DNA of 64,000 nucleotides from NCBI RefSeq assembly GCF_001748245.1, contig NZ_BDFO01000001.1:6043346-6107345 (forward strand), read 5' to 3'. The position numbers and the translations under genes are program-made. Below are positions 56,093 through 64,000 of the stretch, in pieces. The notes beneath the pieces are model-generated. The model made no database searches and was not told the origin of the DNA. It saw only the letters and a program-made list of their open reading frames with translations. How positions within the stretch are numbered: position 1 is the stretch's first letter; every line of letters begins with the position of its first letter. The DNA is from Oligoflexus tunisiensis. Its GTDB lineage: Bacteria; Bdellovibrionota_B; Oligoflexia; Oligoflexales; Oligoflexaceae.

Positions 56093-56584
56093 TCAAGACA
56101 CCTGGCGCGGTTTCATAAAGCGAAGAAAAGCGAAATAAATATCCGGATTATGATCGAGTTCGAGCGCGTCACTGCACTTCGGACAGGCTTCGGTCAGCCG
56201 CGAGGAGACATGAGGTGACTCACAGATTTGGATATCGCGTCCTGGTACGAAGAGTTTCCTGGTTTCATATTCGCACGAAGCACAATGAAAATGCACAAAG
56301 AAGGATTCCACATATCCATTTTTCCCGACAAACTCAGGAATCATGGAAAATTGTTCCACCACCACCGATGAACAATTACGCAGCACCAGCTTGATCTTGT
56401 GCTTCATGATGGTCTGAATCCAGCTGCGGATGCCGGAGCTGTTCATGCGTGTGACGTCTGAGAAATCGACGATCATGGTATTCTCGGCGCAACGGACGAA
56501 CTCGGAGAAATCCGCGTACTCGTCCACGATGCCGGCAATTGCGACTTCGTTCGGGCCCAACCACTTGATCGTGCAGTGCTTCAT
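56093..56584 (-). CDS. STAS-like domain protein with C-terminal zinc ribbon (paralogue A)
   Basis: 163 residues from ATG 56584 (AGAGG upstream); the extra open frame before it is not conserved with the paralogue. The N-terminal ~100 residues form a STAS-like fold with NSSGIRSW at the usual phospho-Ser position (Ser49). Two CxxC pairs follow (CASC 101-104 and CPKC 134-137), predicted to bind zinc. The upstream gene on the same strand is a clear paralogue with the same layout. Such a STAS plus zinc-ribbon arrangement is unfamiliar to me. A role in anti-sigma or scaffold signalling is inferred. Confidence 0.7.
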   Translation of the reverse strand: MKHCTIKWLGPNEVAIAGIVDEYADFSEFVRCAENTMIVDFSDVTRMNSSGIRSWIQTIMKHKIKLVLRNCSSVVVEQFSMIPEFVGKNGYVESFFVHFHCASCEYETRKLFVPGRDIQICESPHVSSRLTEACPKCSDALELDHNPDIYFAFLRFMKPRQVS

Positions 56585-56681
56585 GCTCCAACCTCTGATG
56601 AAGCATCGGCGTCCCATCAGGGGACTTGAGCCCACCCGGCCGGCCGCAAATTTTTTGACAAAAGTCCCAAAATGCAAGGGC

Positions 56682-57152
56682 CTATTCTTTCAGAAACAAG
56701 AGCAAGGATTCAGCATCCTCTTGAAGCGAAAGACTGGAACCACAGCGTTCGCATACCTGGCGTCCCATCTCCTCCCGCAGCGCGGCCTTGCCGATCCGGC
56801 AGGTAAAACCGATCGACTTCTCAAAGCCGCAGCTTTTGCAGGCGAAATCCGCTTGAAAGGACTGAATCTCAACCCCCTGGGACAGAGCGGGCATCATGTT
56901 GATCTGCTGCAGAAAGTCCATGGGACAGTGTTCATAAGCCACCTCCCGACCGTCACGCAAAACCCGCAGGAAGTTCACCCAGGTACGGATGCCCAGGGAA
57001 TTGAAATATTCGACTTCAGAAAAATTAACCAGGACCTGCTTTCTCATCTGCGGGAGCGTGGCTCGCAGCGCGGGTCCGGCTTGATCATCTATGGGACCAG
57101 CCAGGATGAGCCTGGTTTGTTGATCCTGCTGCTCCACAGTCACTTGCAGCAC
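56682..57152 (-). CDS. STAS-like domain protein with C-terminal zinc ribbon (paralogue B)
   Basis: 156 residues starting at GTG 57152, with GGGAGG 6 bases upstream. NSLGIRTW places Ser52 at the STAS phosphorylation position, and CKSC (105-108) and CERC (134-137) make a zinc ribbon at the same positions as in paralogue A. The acidic-to-Asn change before the Ser (usual D-S-S-G) is shared by both. Divergent from the PAS histidine kinase with a 46-base gap, so shared promoter elements and a functional link are likely. No separate kinase or sigma factor gene is visible. Confidence 0.75.
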   Translation of the reverse strand: MLQVTVEQQDQQTRLILAGPIDDQAGPALRATLPQMRKQVLVNFSEVEYFNSLGIRTWVNFLRVLRDGREVAYEHCPMDFLQQINMMPALSQGVEIQSFQADFACKSCGFEKSIGFTCRIGKAALREEMGRQVCERCGSSLSLQEDAESLLLFLKE

Positions 57153-57198
57153 GGCGCCTCCCTCGGCAAAAGGTTCCCTCTTTTCCCAAGGCTTCAGT

Positions 57199-58338
57199 AT
57201 GCAAAAATATAGAAGAGATCACCAGATCAAAAAGGCAGCAGCCGTCAGGGGACGCATGCATTCCTGGAAACTTGAAGACATTATTTTTCATGCCCCTATC
57301 CTATGCTTTGTCATCGATAGGGATGAGCAGCTGATCCTTCTGAGCGGAGGGCTCGCGGATCAATTGGGTTTGAAGCCGGAGGAGGAGCTGGGCAAACCGG
57401 CTTTCAAAATCCCGGCCCTGCCGATCAAACGAAGTCATTTCCGTAAGGCCCTGAGCGGTCATACGTTCAGCATAACGCTATCGGTGCAAGGCGCGAGTTA
57501 TGAAACATCGTTGAAGCCCCTGGAAACGGACGGGGAAATCCATGCCGTCATGGGCATGACAGCTGACATGACGAAGCATCTGCAGATGGAGCAGTTTCTG
57601 GACGATGAGCGGCATCGGCTGCTCGCCTCGCAGCGCCTGAATTCATTGGCAGGCATTGCCAGCGGCCTGGCTCATGAAATTAACAATCCCCTGGCCATCA
57701 TCAGCGGCTATGCGGAGCAGCTGCATGCGCAGGCGCAAAAAGGCCAGCTTTCCGGGGATCGTCTGATCTTTTCCACCAGCAAGATCGTCGAGGCGTGCAC
57801 GCGCTGCCACATGATAATTGAAAGCCTGAAGCACTTTGCCCGCGACGGCTCGCATGATCCCTTTGAGAGCTGTTCGGTGAACGACATCGTAACGGTCGCG
57901 CTGCAGCTGAGCGAACAGACCTTTCATGCCATGGGCGTGAAATTGGAATGGCGGCGCCTGCCGCATGATATCGAGCTGAAAGGCCGGCGGCTCCAGCTCA
58001 TCCAGGCGCTTTTCAACGTGCTCAGCAATGCCTGTGAAGCCTCGCTGCAGGTGAAGGAGCCCAAGGTCAGCATTCAGGTGCTCGATCATGGCGATCGGGC
58101 CAGCATTGAAGTGATGGACAATGGGCCCGGCATTCCCGAGTCCCTGCGGGTCAAGATCTTTGAACCTTTTTTCACCACCAAGGATCAGATGCGCAGCGTG
58201 GGCGTCGGCCTGAGCACCGCCAAGGGCATGGTCGAGGAGCACGAGGGCCGCATCAGTTTCATCAGCACCCCCGGCGCCACCTGCTTTTCCATTTCCCTGC
58301 CTAAAATTCCAGCCCGCACCACCGAGCAGGCGTCCTGA
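57199..58338 (+). CDS. PAS sensor histidine kinase
   Basis: 379 residues. Start is uncertain: ATG 57199 has AAGG 8 bases upstream; ATG 57256 is the alternative, giving a tighter PAS start (LEDIIFHAPILCFVIDRDE). PAS domain (about 20-120), then HisKA with GLAHEINNPLAIISG (phospho-His) and HATPase motifs LFNVLSNACEAS, VMDNGPGIP, FEPFFTTK and GVGLSTAKGMVEEHEG. No TM segment, so a cytoplasmic sensor. No response regulator adjoins it. The stop abuts that of convergent metH with no gap. Confidence 0.9.
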   Translation: MQKYRRDHQIKKAAAVRGRMHSWKLEDIIFHAPILCFVIDRDEQLILLSGGLADQLGLKPEEELGKPAFKIPALPIKRSHFRKALSGHTFSITLSVQGASYETSLKPLETDGEIHAVMGMTADMTKHLQMEQFLDDERHRLLASQRLNSLAGIASGLAHEINNPLAIISGYAEQLHAQAQKGQLSGDRLIFSTSKIVEACTRCHMIIESLKHFARDGSHDPFESCSVNDIVTVALQLSEQTFHAMGVKLEWRRLPHDIELKGRRLQLIQALFNVLSNACEASLQVKEPKVSIQVLDHGDRASIEVMDNGPGIPESLRVKIFEPFFTTKDQMRSVGVGLSTAKGMVEEHEGRISFISTPGATCFSISLPKIPARTTEQAS

Positions 58339-61300
58339 TCAATAGCCTTTGTTCGGCTGCAGCCAGCGTTCCACGATGGCAAGATCGAGGCCTTTGCGTC
58401 TGGCATAATCTTCCATCTGATCCCGATCGATCGAACCGACGCGGAAATATTCCGCTTCGGGATGGGAGAAATAATAGCCCGACACCGACGACCCCGGATG
58501 CATGGCGTAACTCTCGGTGAGTTTGATGCCGGCATTTTTTTCCACATCCAGGAGCTGCCAGAGGGTGCCCTTCTCCGTGTGATCCGGACAGGCCGGGTAA
58601 CCGGGAGCCGGACGGATGCCGCGATATTTTTCCTTGATCAGATCCTCAAGGCTGGTGTTTTCCTGGGCACCAAAGCCCCAGACTTTCCGCATTTTCTTAT
58701 GGATCATCTCGGCCATGGCTTCCGCCATGCGATCCCCGAGGGCCTTGATCATGATCGCCGTATAGTCGTCGTGTTTCTTTTCAAAGGAATGCGCCCACTC
58801 CTCCACTTCCGAACCCGCCGTCACCGCAAAGCCACCGATGTAATCGAGGCGTCCCGAGTCCTTGGGCGCGATGAAATCCGCGAGGCAGTGAGCCGGCTTG
58901 CCTTCTGAGCGTTCCTTCTGCTGGCGCAGGAAGTGCAGCGTCGTCAGCACCGCGCTGCGATTTTCATCGGCATAGACTTCGACATCATCGCCCACCCGAT
59001 TCGCGGCCCAGAGGCCGGTGACGGCGCGGGCGTTGAATCTGTGATTTTTGATGATGTCCTCGAGCAGTTTCCGGGCATCGTTGAATAGCTCCTGAGCCTG
59101 CGGGCCCCAGGTCTTATGCGTCAGCACTTTGGGATAAAGGGCCTTGATATCCCAGGTCCAGAAGAACGGCGACCAGTCGATATACGCGGCGATCTCGTCA
59201 AGCTTGAGGTCCTCATGCTCCCACACACCGAGGCGTGTCGGGCGATCGATCGGAAGGTTTTTCCAGTCGCTTTGGAAGGCCTGTTTCCGGGCTTCTTCGA
59301 TGGAGAGGAACTGACTTTCGCGCAGCGAGGCGGCATGGCGTTCCCGAAGCACCTGCTGATCCGCCTTGTTTTTTTCGATATAGGCGTCGCGCCGCTCGGA
59401 GCTCATGAGATCATTGCAGACCTCGACCACGAGCGAGGCATCCGCCACATGACAGACGGCACTGTTGTAAGCCGGTGCGATCTTGATGGCTGTATGCGCG
59501 CGGCTGGTCGTGGCGCCACCGATCAGAAGCGGAATGGTGAAGCCCTGCCTTTGCATTTCAGCCGCGTTATGAATCATCTCATCGAGGGACGGCGTGATCA
59601 GACCCGAGAGTCCAATCATATCGGCGTTCCATTCCCTGGCCTTGCGCAGAATGTCCTCACAGGACACCATCACGCCCATATCCACGACCTCGTAGTTGTT
59701 ACAGGCCAGGACCACGCCGACGATGTTTTTGCCGATATCATGCACATCGCCTTTGACCGTCGCAATCAGGAAGCGGCCCTGACTCTTGCGCGAGGAAACC
59801 TGCGACTGGGCCTGGGCTTTTTCCTTTTCCTTCTCCATGAAAGGCTGAAGATAGGCCACGGCCTTTTTCATCACGCGGGCGCTTTTCACGACCTGGGGCA
59901 GGAACATCTTGCCTTCACCAAAGAGGCCGCCGACGATTTTCATGCCGTCCATCAAAGGACCTTCGATCACATCCAGAGGCCGGGGCAGACGCTGACGCGC
60001 TTCCTCGGTATCCGCATCAATGAAATCATCGATGCCTTTGACCAGAGCATGAGCCAGACGTTTCTCAACGGGGAGCTGGCGCCAGGCATTCTTATCGGAT
60101 TCCTTGGCCGTCCGCGTCTGGTCCTTGAATTTCTCGGCGTAATCGATCAGGCGCTCGGTGGCATCAGGGCGCCGGTTGAGGAGCACGTCCTCGACCATTT
60201 CCCTGAGCGTTGGTTCGATTTCCTCGTAAACCTCGAGCATGCCCGCGTTCACGATTCCCATATCGAGTCCGGCGCGGATCGCATGATAAAGGAAGCAGGC
60301 GTGAATGGCTTCACGGACCGGATTGTTGCCGCGGAAACTGAAGGAGACGTTGGAAATCCCGCCGCTCGTCAGAGCCCCGGGACACACCTGTTTGATTTCG
60401 CGAACCGCTTCGATGAAGTTGATCGCGTAGTCGTTGTGTTCCTCCATCCCGGTGGCGACAGTCAGAACATTCGGATCGAAGATAATATCATGCGGATCGA
60501 AGCCCACCTCTTCGGTTAGGATGCGATACGCGCGCTGACAGATGCGAACCTTTTCATCCTTGGTCGCCGCCTGGCCCTGTTCGTCGAACGCCATGACCAC
60601 CACGGCCGCACCGTAGCGCTGCAGAAGGCGGGCCTGGGCGATGAATTTCTCCTCGCCCTCTTTCAGACTGATGGAGTTGACGATGCACTTGCCCTGCACG
60701 CAGCGCAGACCGCGTTCGAGCACCGACCACTTGGAGCTGTCGAGCATGACGGGAACCCGGGAAATATCCGGCTCCGCCGCGATCAGATTCAGGAAGCGTT
60801 CCATACAGGCTTCGGAATCCAGGAGGCCTTCATCGAAGTTGATGTCGATGACGTTGGCGCCGCTTTCCACCTGCTGACGGGCCACTGTCAGGGCCGCATC
60901 GAAGTTGCCTTCCTTGATCAATTTCGCAAAGCGTGGCGAACCGGTGACGTTGGTCCGTTCGCCGACCATATAGAAAAGACCGCTTTGCGGTTTGATAATG
61001 AAGGGTTCCAGTCCACTAAGGCACGTGGCCGGCTCCAGGCGTGGCACGAGGCGCGGCTGGTGCTGGCGCATTTTCCGGGCGATCGCCCCGATGTGATCGG
61101 GCGTGGTTCCGCAGCAGCCGCCGACGATGTTGATCAGACCGCTGCCGGCAAATTCATCCAGAAGCGCCGAGGTCATGTCGGGTGTTTCATCATAACCGGT
61201 ATCACTCAAAGGATTGGGCAGACCGGCGTTGGGGTAACAGCTGATAAAGCAGTCGGCGATGCGCGAGAGGGTTTCAATATAAGGGCGCATTTCCTTGGCC

Positions 61301-62058
61301 CCGAGCGCGCAGTTGATCCCGACGCTCAAAGGTTTGGCATGGCGCACGGAATACCAGAAGGCCTCGACCGTTTGTCCGGAAAGCGTGCGGCCCGAAGCAT
61401 CGGTGATGGTCACCGAAAGCATGACCGGCAGACGATAAGGATGTTCATCGAAGAATTTTTCGATGGCGAAGATCGCGGCCTTCAAATTCAGCGTATCAAA
61501 GGTTGTTTCGGGGAGCAGGATGTCCACGCCGCCGTCGACCAGACCGCGGATCTGCTCGTAATAGGCATCGACCAGCTGCTGATAGGTCACGGCACGGAAG
61601 GCCGGATTATTGACATCCGGTGACAGCGAAGCCGTCCGGTTCGTCGGTCCCAGGGCTCCTGCGACATAACAGTCACGCTCGGGATGCTTCTTTTTGAATT
61701 CCGCGACAGCTTCCTTGGCCAGTTCCGCGGCTTTTTTATTCAGCTCGTAGACGATGTCTTCGAGATGATAATCAGCCTGCGCAATGCTGGTGGCGCTGAA
61801 GGTGTTGGTCTCAATGATGTCGGCGCCACCTTCGAGGTAGGCCAGATGAATTTCCCTGATGACATCAGGCCGGGTCAGGCAGAGCAGGTCGTTATTGCCC
61901 TTGAGGTCCACGCGGGGATTGGGAAAACGATCGCCGCGAAAGGCGGACTCGTCCAACTTATAGCGCTGAATCATGGTGCCCATGGCGCCATCGAGTATGA
62001 GAATACGTTCGCGTAGAGCTGCTTCCAGCTCCTGACCCCGAATGGATAAGGGTTTCAT
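58339..62058 (-). CDS. metH: Cobalamin-dependent methionine synthase MetH
   Basis: 1239 residues, full length. Domains in order: homocysteine-binding barrel with the zinc Cys pair in GGCCGTTP (about 310), the pterin barrel starting VGERTNVTGS (about 360), a cap helix region, the cobalamin domain with DVHDIGKN (base-off His, about 765), and the activation domain ending in YFRVGSID. It transfers a methyl group from methyl-tetrahydrofolate to homocysteine via methylcobalamin. AAGGAA lies 7 bases before the ATG. The leader has a strong hairpin at 62078-62107 but no cobalamin or SAM riboswitch that I recognise. Confidence 0.97.
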   Translation of the reverse strand: MKPLSIRGQELEAALRERILILDGAMGTMIQRYKLDESAFRGDRFPNPRVDLKGNNDLLCLTRPDVIREIHLAYLEGGADIIETNTFSATSIAQADYHLEDIVYELNKKAAELAKEAVAEFKKKHPERDCYVAGALGPTNRTASLSPDVNNPAFRAVTYQQLVDAYYEQIRGLVDGGVDILLPETTFDTLNLKAAIFAIEKFFDEHPYRLPVMLSVTITDASGRTLSGQTVEAFWYSVRHAKPLSVGINCALGAKEMRPYIETLSRIADCFISCYPNAGLPNPLSDTGYDETPDMTSALLDEFAGSGLINIVGGCCGTTPDHIGAIARKMRQHQPRLVPRLEPATCLSGLEPFIIKPQSGLFYMVGERTNVTGSPRFAKLIKEGNFDAALTVARQQVESGANVIDINFDEGLLDSEACMERFLNLIAAEPDISRVPVMLDSSKWSVLERGLRCVQGKCIVNSISLKEGEEKFIAQARLLQRYGAAVVVMAFDEQGQAATKDEKVRICQRAYRILTEEVGFDPHDIIFDPNVLTVATGMEEHNDYAINFIEAVREIKQVCPGALTSGGISNVSFSFRGNNPVREAIHACFLYHAIRAGLDMGIVNAGMLEVYEEIEPTLREMVEDVLLNRRPDATERLIDYAEKFKDQTRTAKESDKNAWRQLPVEKRLAHALVKGIDDFIDADTEEARQRLPRPLDVIEGPLMDGMKIVGGLFGEGKMFLPQVVKSARVMKKAVAYLQPFMEKEKEKAQAQSQVSSRKSQGRFLIATVKGDVHDIGKNIVGVVLACNNYEVVDMGVMVSCEDILRKAREWNADMIGLSGLITPSLDEMIHNAAEMQRQGFTIPLLIGGATTSRAHTAIKIAPAYNSAVCHVADASLVVEVCNDLMSSERRDAYIEKNKADQQVLRERHAASLRESQFLSIEEARKQAFQSDWKNLPIDRPTRLGVWEHEDLKLDEIAAYIDWSPFFWTWDIKALYPKVLTHKTWGPQAQELFNDARKLLEDIIKNHRFNARAVTGLWAANRVGDDVEVYADENRSAVLTTLHFLRQQKERSEGKPAHCLADFIAPKDSGRLDYIGGFAVTAGSEVEEWAHSFEKKHDDYTAIMIKALGDRMAEAMAEMIHKKMRKVWGFGAQENTSLEDLIKEKYRGIRPAPGYPACPDHTEKGTLWQLLDVEKNAGIKLTESYAMHPGSSVSGYYFSHPEAEYFRVGSIDRDQMEDYARRKGLDLAIVERWLQPNKGY

Positions 62059-62077
62059 GGGAGTTCCTTATTACTGT

Positions 62078-62107
62078 CCGAAAGCACATAATCTTAACAG
62101 CTTTCGG
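62078..62107. promoter_or_regulatory. 8-bp perfect inverted repeat in the metH leader
   Basis: CCGAAAGC (62078-62085) and GCTTTCGG (62100-62107) enclose a 14-base AT-rich loop, 20 bases before the metH ATG. Could be an operator for a MetR/SahR-like repressor or an RNA hairpin; no match to known riboswitches was seen. Confidence 0.4.
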
Positions 62108-62336
62108 CAAAATTACCAAAGTTTCCCGCCGAGGACATTGAGTTTATTACAACCTGGTCGGAGACCCGCGGCTGGCTGGCCTTTTTCGGGAAAAGGTCGT
62201 TTATGCGCCCCGGTAAATCTTGTCGCAAATCCGTGAAATCAGTCCGGGAAAGGCCAACCCTCAGCGTCAGATTAGTACAACCGATTTGACTTTATAAGTT
62301 TGGAGATGAAAGCCGCTCATTTATCCAGGAGACGCT

Positions 62337-62663
62337 ATGTACAAAGAAGGCCCAGGTGAACCCAGTCGACTCGAAGACGAGTACTTCTACAAAAAGGACC
62401 GTGAGTTGATCGATAAGATGAAGGCCGCGGAACAGCAGAAGAAGGAAATCCTGGAACGCACCCAACACTATCATAAATGCAGTAAATGTGGGCATGGCAT
62501 GGAAGAAAGGGTGCGGGGTGAGATCAGTTTGCTCTGTTGCCACCACTGCGAATCGGTGCATCTTTCGCTCAGAACCCTGGAAAGCCTGGCTCACCACGGC
62601 CGGCTCAAGGCTGTCATCAACGACCTGCAGGACCATCTGAGCACTCTCAAAGAGTCCGCATGA
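62337..62663 (+). CDS. Zinc-ribbon (zf-TFIIB-like) protein
   Basis: 108 residues. An N-terminal charged helix (likely coiled coil, LEDEYFYKKDRELIDKMKAAEQ) is followed by a zinc ribbon: CSKC (48-51) and CCHHC (67-71), then VHLSLRTLESL, the ribbon's usual tail. This is the zf-TFIIB-type small protein pattern, widespread in bacteria and of unknown function. AGGAG lies before the ATG. The divergent metH shares its upstream region. Confidence 0.7.
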   Translation: MYKEGPGEPSRLEDEYFYKKDRELIDKMKAAEQQKKEILERTQHYHKCSKCGHGMEERVRGEISLLCCHHCESVHLSLRTLESLAHHGRLKAVINDLQDHLSTLKESA

Positions 62664-62708
62664 ATTTCGGCCTGGGACCTTGCTTGGAGCGGGGTCCTGG
62701 GTGGCCGT

Positions 62709-63086
62709 TTACGGTTTGCGCAGGCGGGCCTCGTCGACGCGATCCACCAAAGGCTGCAGGGGCCTGTTGTTGCTGACCGTTATCAGCCCTACGCGAAAGC
62801 TGGCCTCCTGAAAATCATAATCCGCTTCCTGCAGTTCACACCACACCACGCTGCACATCACAGTCAGGGCCATCGGAGCGCCAAAAGTGAGTCGCAAAAC
62901 CTCGCCGGCTTCCAGGCGATCGGACAGCAGGATTCCGAGGCCACTGGGCGAAACATCCCAAACCAAAAAGGGAATCTGAGACTCATCACCCAACTCACGG
63001 CCGGATAAAAGTCCTTTGATTTCAATAGGTAACACCTGGACCCTAGGTTCCCTTTGTTTTTTAAAGGGTTTCTTGGCTAACAGCAT
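62709..63086 (-). CDS. PilZ-domain protein
   Basis: 125 residues. A basic N-terminus (KKQREPRVQ), whose Arg residues could supply the RxxxR c-di-GMP contact, is followed by DVSPSGLGILL, matching the [DN]-x-S-x-x-G motif. The remainder is a six-strand beta barrel. PilZ proteins bind cyclic-di-GMP and control motility or envelope functions. The RxxxR spacing is imperfect, so binding is not certain. GGAGGA lies before the ATG. Confidence 0.75.
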   Translation of the reverse strand: MLLAKKPFKKQREPRVQVLPIEIKGLLSGRELGDESQIPFLVWDVSPSGLGILLSDRLEAGEVLRLTFGAPMALTVMCSVVWCELQEADYDFQEASFRVGLITVSNNRPLQPLVDRVDEARLRKP

Positions 63087-63122
63087 GGTTCCTCCGCTGC
63101 GACTCGACGTTTTATGTATCGT

Positions 63123-63153
63123 CCGCGGCTGAGTTTTCTTTAAAAAGCCGCGG
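63123..63153. promoter_or_regulatory. 8-bp inverted repeat between PilZ gene and trxC
   Basis: CCGCGGCT (63123-63130) and AGCCGCGG (63146-63153) with a 15-base AT-rich spacer, in the shared upstream region of the two divergent genes. Possibly an operator or leader hairpin. Confidence 0.35.
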
Positions 63154-63272
63154 GCTTTGGGGAAAAAGAAACGATCAGGCAGAGTTGGGGATCCCCCTTG
63201 TGCAAGGAAAAAGCGGACTTACCTTAGAGGAAGGAGCGGAACTGGCGCGGACTGATAGCAGGAGTTTCGGTG

Positions 63273-63710
63273 ATGGATAAAACCTATGTGGCTTGTTTAA
63301 AGTGTCATGCAGTGAATCGCGTTCCTTTGGAGAAAACCAATCAGCATCCCAACTGTGGGCAATGCAAAAGTCCTCTTCCCATTCATGGCGCTCTTGTTGA
63401 GCAGGATCCAGCTGGCCTTCAGGCCCTGATTCGCGCGGCGGATCGGCCCGTAGTGGTGGACTTCTGGGCTCCCTGGTGTGGCCCTTGTCTATCCTTCGCA
63501 CCCACCTATGAACGGGTGGCGAATCAACAGAAAGAGCACTTCATCTTTGCCAAAGTCGATACGGAGAAATATCCGCTGGCCTCGCAAACCTATCAGGTGC
63601 GCGGCATTCCCACTCTTGTGCTCTTCGACAAGGGACACGAGAAGCAAAGAATCTCCGGCGCACTGCCCATGCCCCACTTCGTTCAATGGCTGGGCCAGGC
63701 GAGCGTATGA
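63273..63710 (+). CDS. trxC: Thioredoxin 2 (TrxC)
   Basis: 145 residues from ATG 63273 (AGGAG 8 bases upstream; GTG 63270 also in frame). The N-terminal zinc-binding region with CLKC (8-11) and CGQC (28-31) marks TrxC, and WAPWCGPC (Cys69, Cys72) is the redox active site. GIPTLVLF is the cis-Pro region. TrxC reduces protein disulfides and is often induced by oxidative stress. Confidence 0.95.
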   Translation: MDKTYVACLKCHAVNRVPLEKTNQHPNCGQCKSPLPIHGALVEQDPAGLQALIRAADRPVVVDFWAPWCGPCLSFAPTYERVANQQKEHFIFAKVDTEKYPLASQTYQVRGIPTLVLFDKGHEKQRISGALPMPHFVQWLGQASV

Positions 63711-63740
63711 AACGTCTCACAGCGGCACTCCGGTCAGGTT

Positions 63741-63759
63741 GCCGCTCTCGGCTTTTTTT
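63741..63759 (+). terminator. Intrinsic terminator after trxC
   Basis: GCCG (63741-63744) pairs with CGGC (63749-63752) and is followed by seven T. An alternative, longer stem AGCGGCA/TGCCGCT (63721-63727 / 63740-63746) overlaps it. Confidence 0.6.
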
Positions 63760-63770
63760 GATTTTTTCTC

Positions 63771-63799
63771 TTTACAGCTGCAAGGCTTCTCCGCATAAT
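63771..63799 (+). promoter_or_regulatory. Sigma-70-type promoter of tRNA-Leu
   Basis: TTTACA (63771-63776) and CATAAT (63794-63799) are separated by 17 bases, a good -35/-10 pair 43 bases before the mature tRNA. Confidence 0.65.
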
Positions 63800-63842
63800 C
63801 GGGTCCTCTCAGGGGTTGCCCCTTTGGGATCTACCGAAGAAT

Positions 63843-63925
63843 GCCTCAGTGGTGGAATGGTAGACACGCTGGATTCAAAATCCTGTGTCCGCAAGGACGT
63901 GTCAGTTCGAGTCTGACCTGAGGTA
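63843..63925 (+). tRNA. tRNA-Leu (anticodon CAA)
   Basis: An 83-base cloverleaf with acceptor GCCTCAG/CTGAGGT (first pair G-T), D arm TGGTGGAATGGTAGACAC, anticodon loop TTCAAAA with anticodon CAA, a long variable arm (TGTCCGCAAGGACG) as in class II tRNA-Leu, T arm GTCAG-TTCGAGT-CTGAC and discriminator A. CCA is not encoded. The anticodon stem has a T-T mismatch at the second pair from the top (CTGGA against TCCTG). A T-rich tail (TTTTCTCTTCTTCT) follows. Confidence 0.95.
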
Positions 63926-64000
63926 TTTTCTCTTCTTCTTCTCTCTTCGTTTTCGCAGGAATTTTCCAGCCAAGTGTCTGAATAATTTTGAATTCCAGAG

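Noticed and set aside
59116..60519. Long open frame antisense to metH
   Set aside because: metH is full length and conserved here; the antisense frame is a shadow.
62059..62336. Cobalamin or SAM riboswitch before metH
   Set aside because: None of the conserved aptamer boxes could be found on the metH strand.

Overview
The window looks like ordinary chromosome from a moderately GC-rich, Gram-negative, envelope-rich bacterium of the Oligoflexia/Bdellovibrionota kind (inference). The pointers are many lipoproteins with signal-peptidase II signals, a HTH regulator of the TIGR02147 type, two DUF4360 secreted proteins, an AgmX/PglI-type protein, large signalling proteins (7TM-DISM with CheA-like parts, STAS proteins, PilZ) and long genes of unknown function. 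No phage, insertion sequence, CRISPR array, integrase or plasmid function is visible. Gene density is high and several neighbours overlap by 4-34 bases.

Layout: 1-2505 is the 3' part of a permease fused to FG-GAP repeats and an ASPIC/UnbV domain. 2537-5488 (minus) holds a DUF4105 protein, a DUF3015 protein and an ExoD-family membrane protein. 5734-7697 is htpX plus a TerC/Alx-family gene. 7948-12095 has a small lipoprotein, a holin-like membrane protein, and a lipid-related group (fatty-acid hydroxylase superfamily, Pr6Pr/AIG1-like, Mpo1-like) interleaved with two trypsin-like proteases (to 13538). acs follows. 15920-25595 holds two giant overlapping probable lipoproteins, a PilT-like ATPase and a two-TM peptide.

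26786-33936 is a TPP-riboswitch-headed thiamine operon, thiC-thiO-thiS-thiG-thiDE, running by an ATGA overlap into murJ; a DUF2252 lipoprotein diverges from it. 33972-41133 contains a lipoprotein, a START-domain protein, transaldolase, an O-methyltransferase, an orphan tatB-like gene, gamma-glutamyltransferase and a DUF4360 protein. 41327-51467 has a U32 peptidase-family protein, an ABC1/UbiB-like kinase with a long helical N-terminal extension, a membrane CheA-like kinase and a TPR protein. 51642-57152 has a TIGR02147-type regulator, a YcbX-like MOSC protein whose leader is a triplicated 46-bp unit, an AgmX/PglI-DUF4389 pair, a second DUF4360 protein and a pair of STAS-zinc-ribbon paralogues divergent from a PAS histidine kinase. 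The right end has metH, a zinc-ribbon protein, a PilZ protein, trxC and tRNA-Leu(CAA).

How the parts connect: the thiamine genes make the thiazole by the aerobic glycine-oxidase route (ThiO, no ThiH) and the pyrimidine by ThiC; no thiF is present, so ThiS activation must come from elsewhere. The 9155-12095 genes belong to three families that all have members acting on hydroxy fatty acids, which suggests but does not prove a common pathway. Signalling genes between 47 and 58 kb (CheA-like kinase, STAS pair, PAS kinase) look like stand-alone modules without visible response regulators. Functional statements rest on family recognition by eye; no searches were run.
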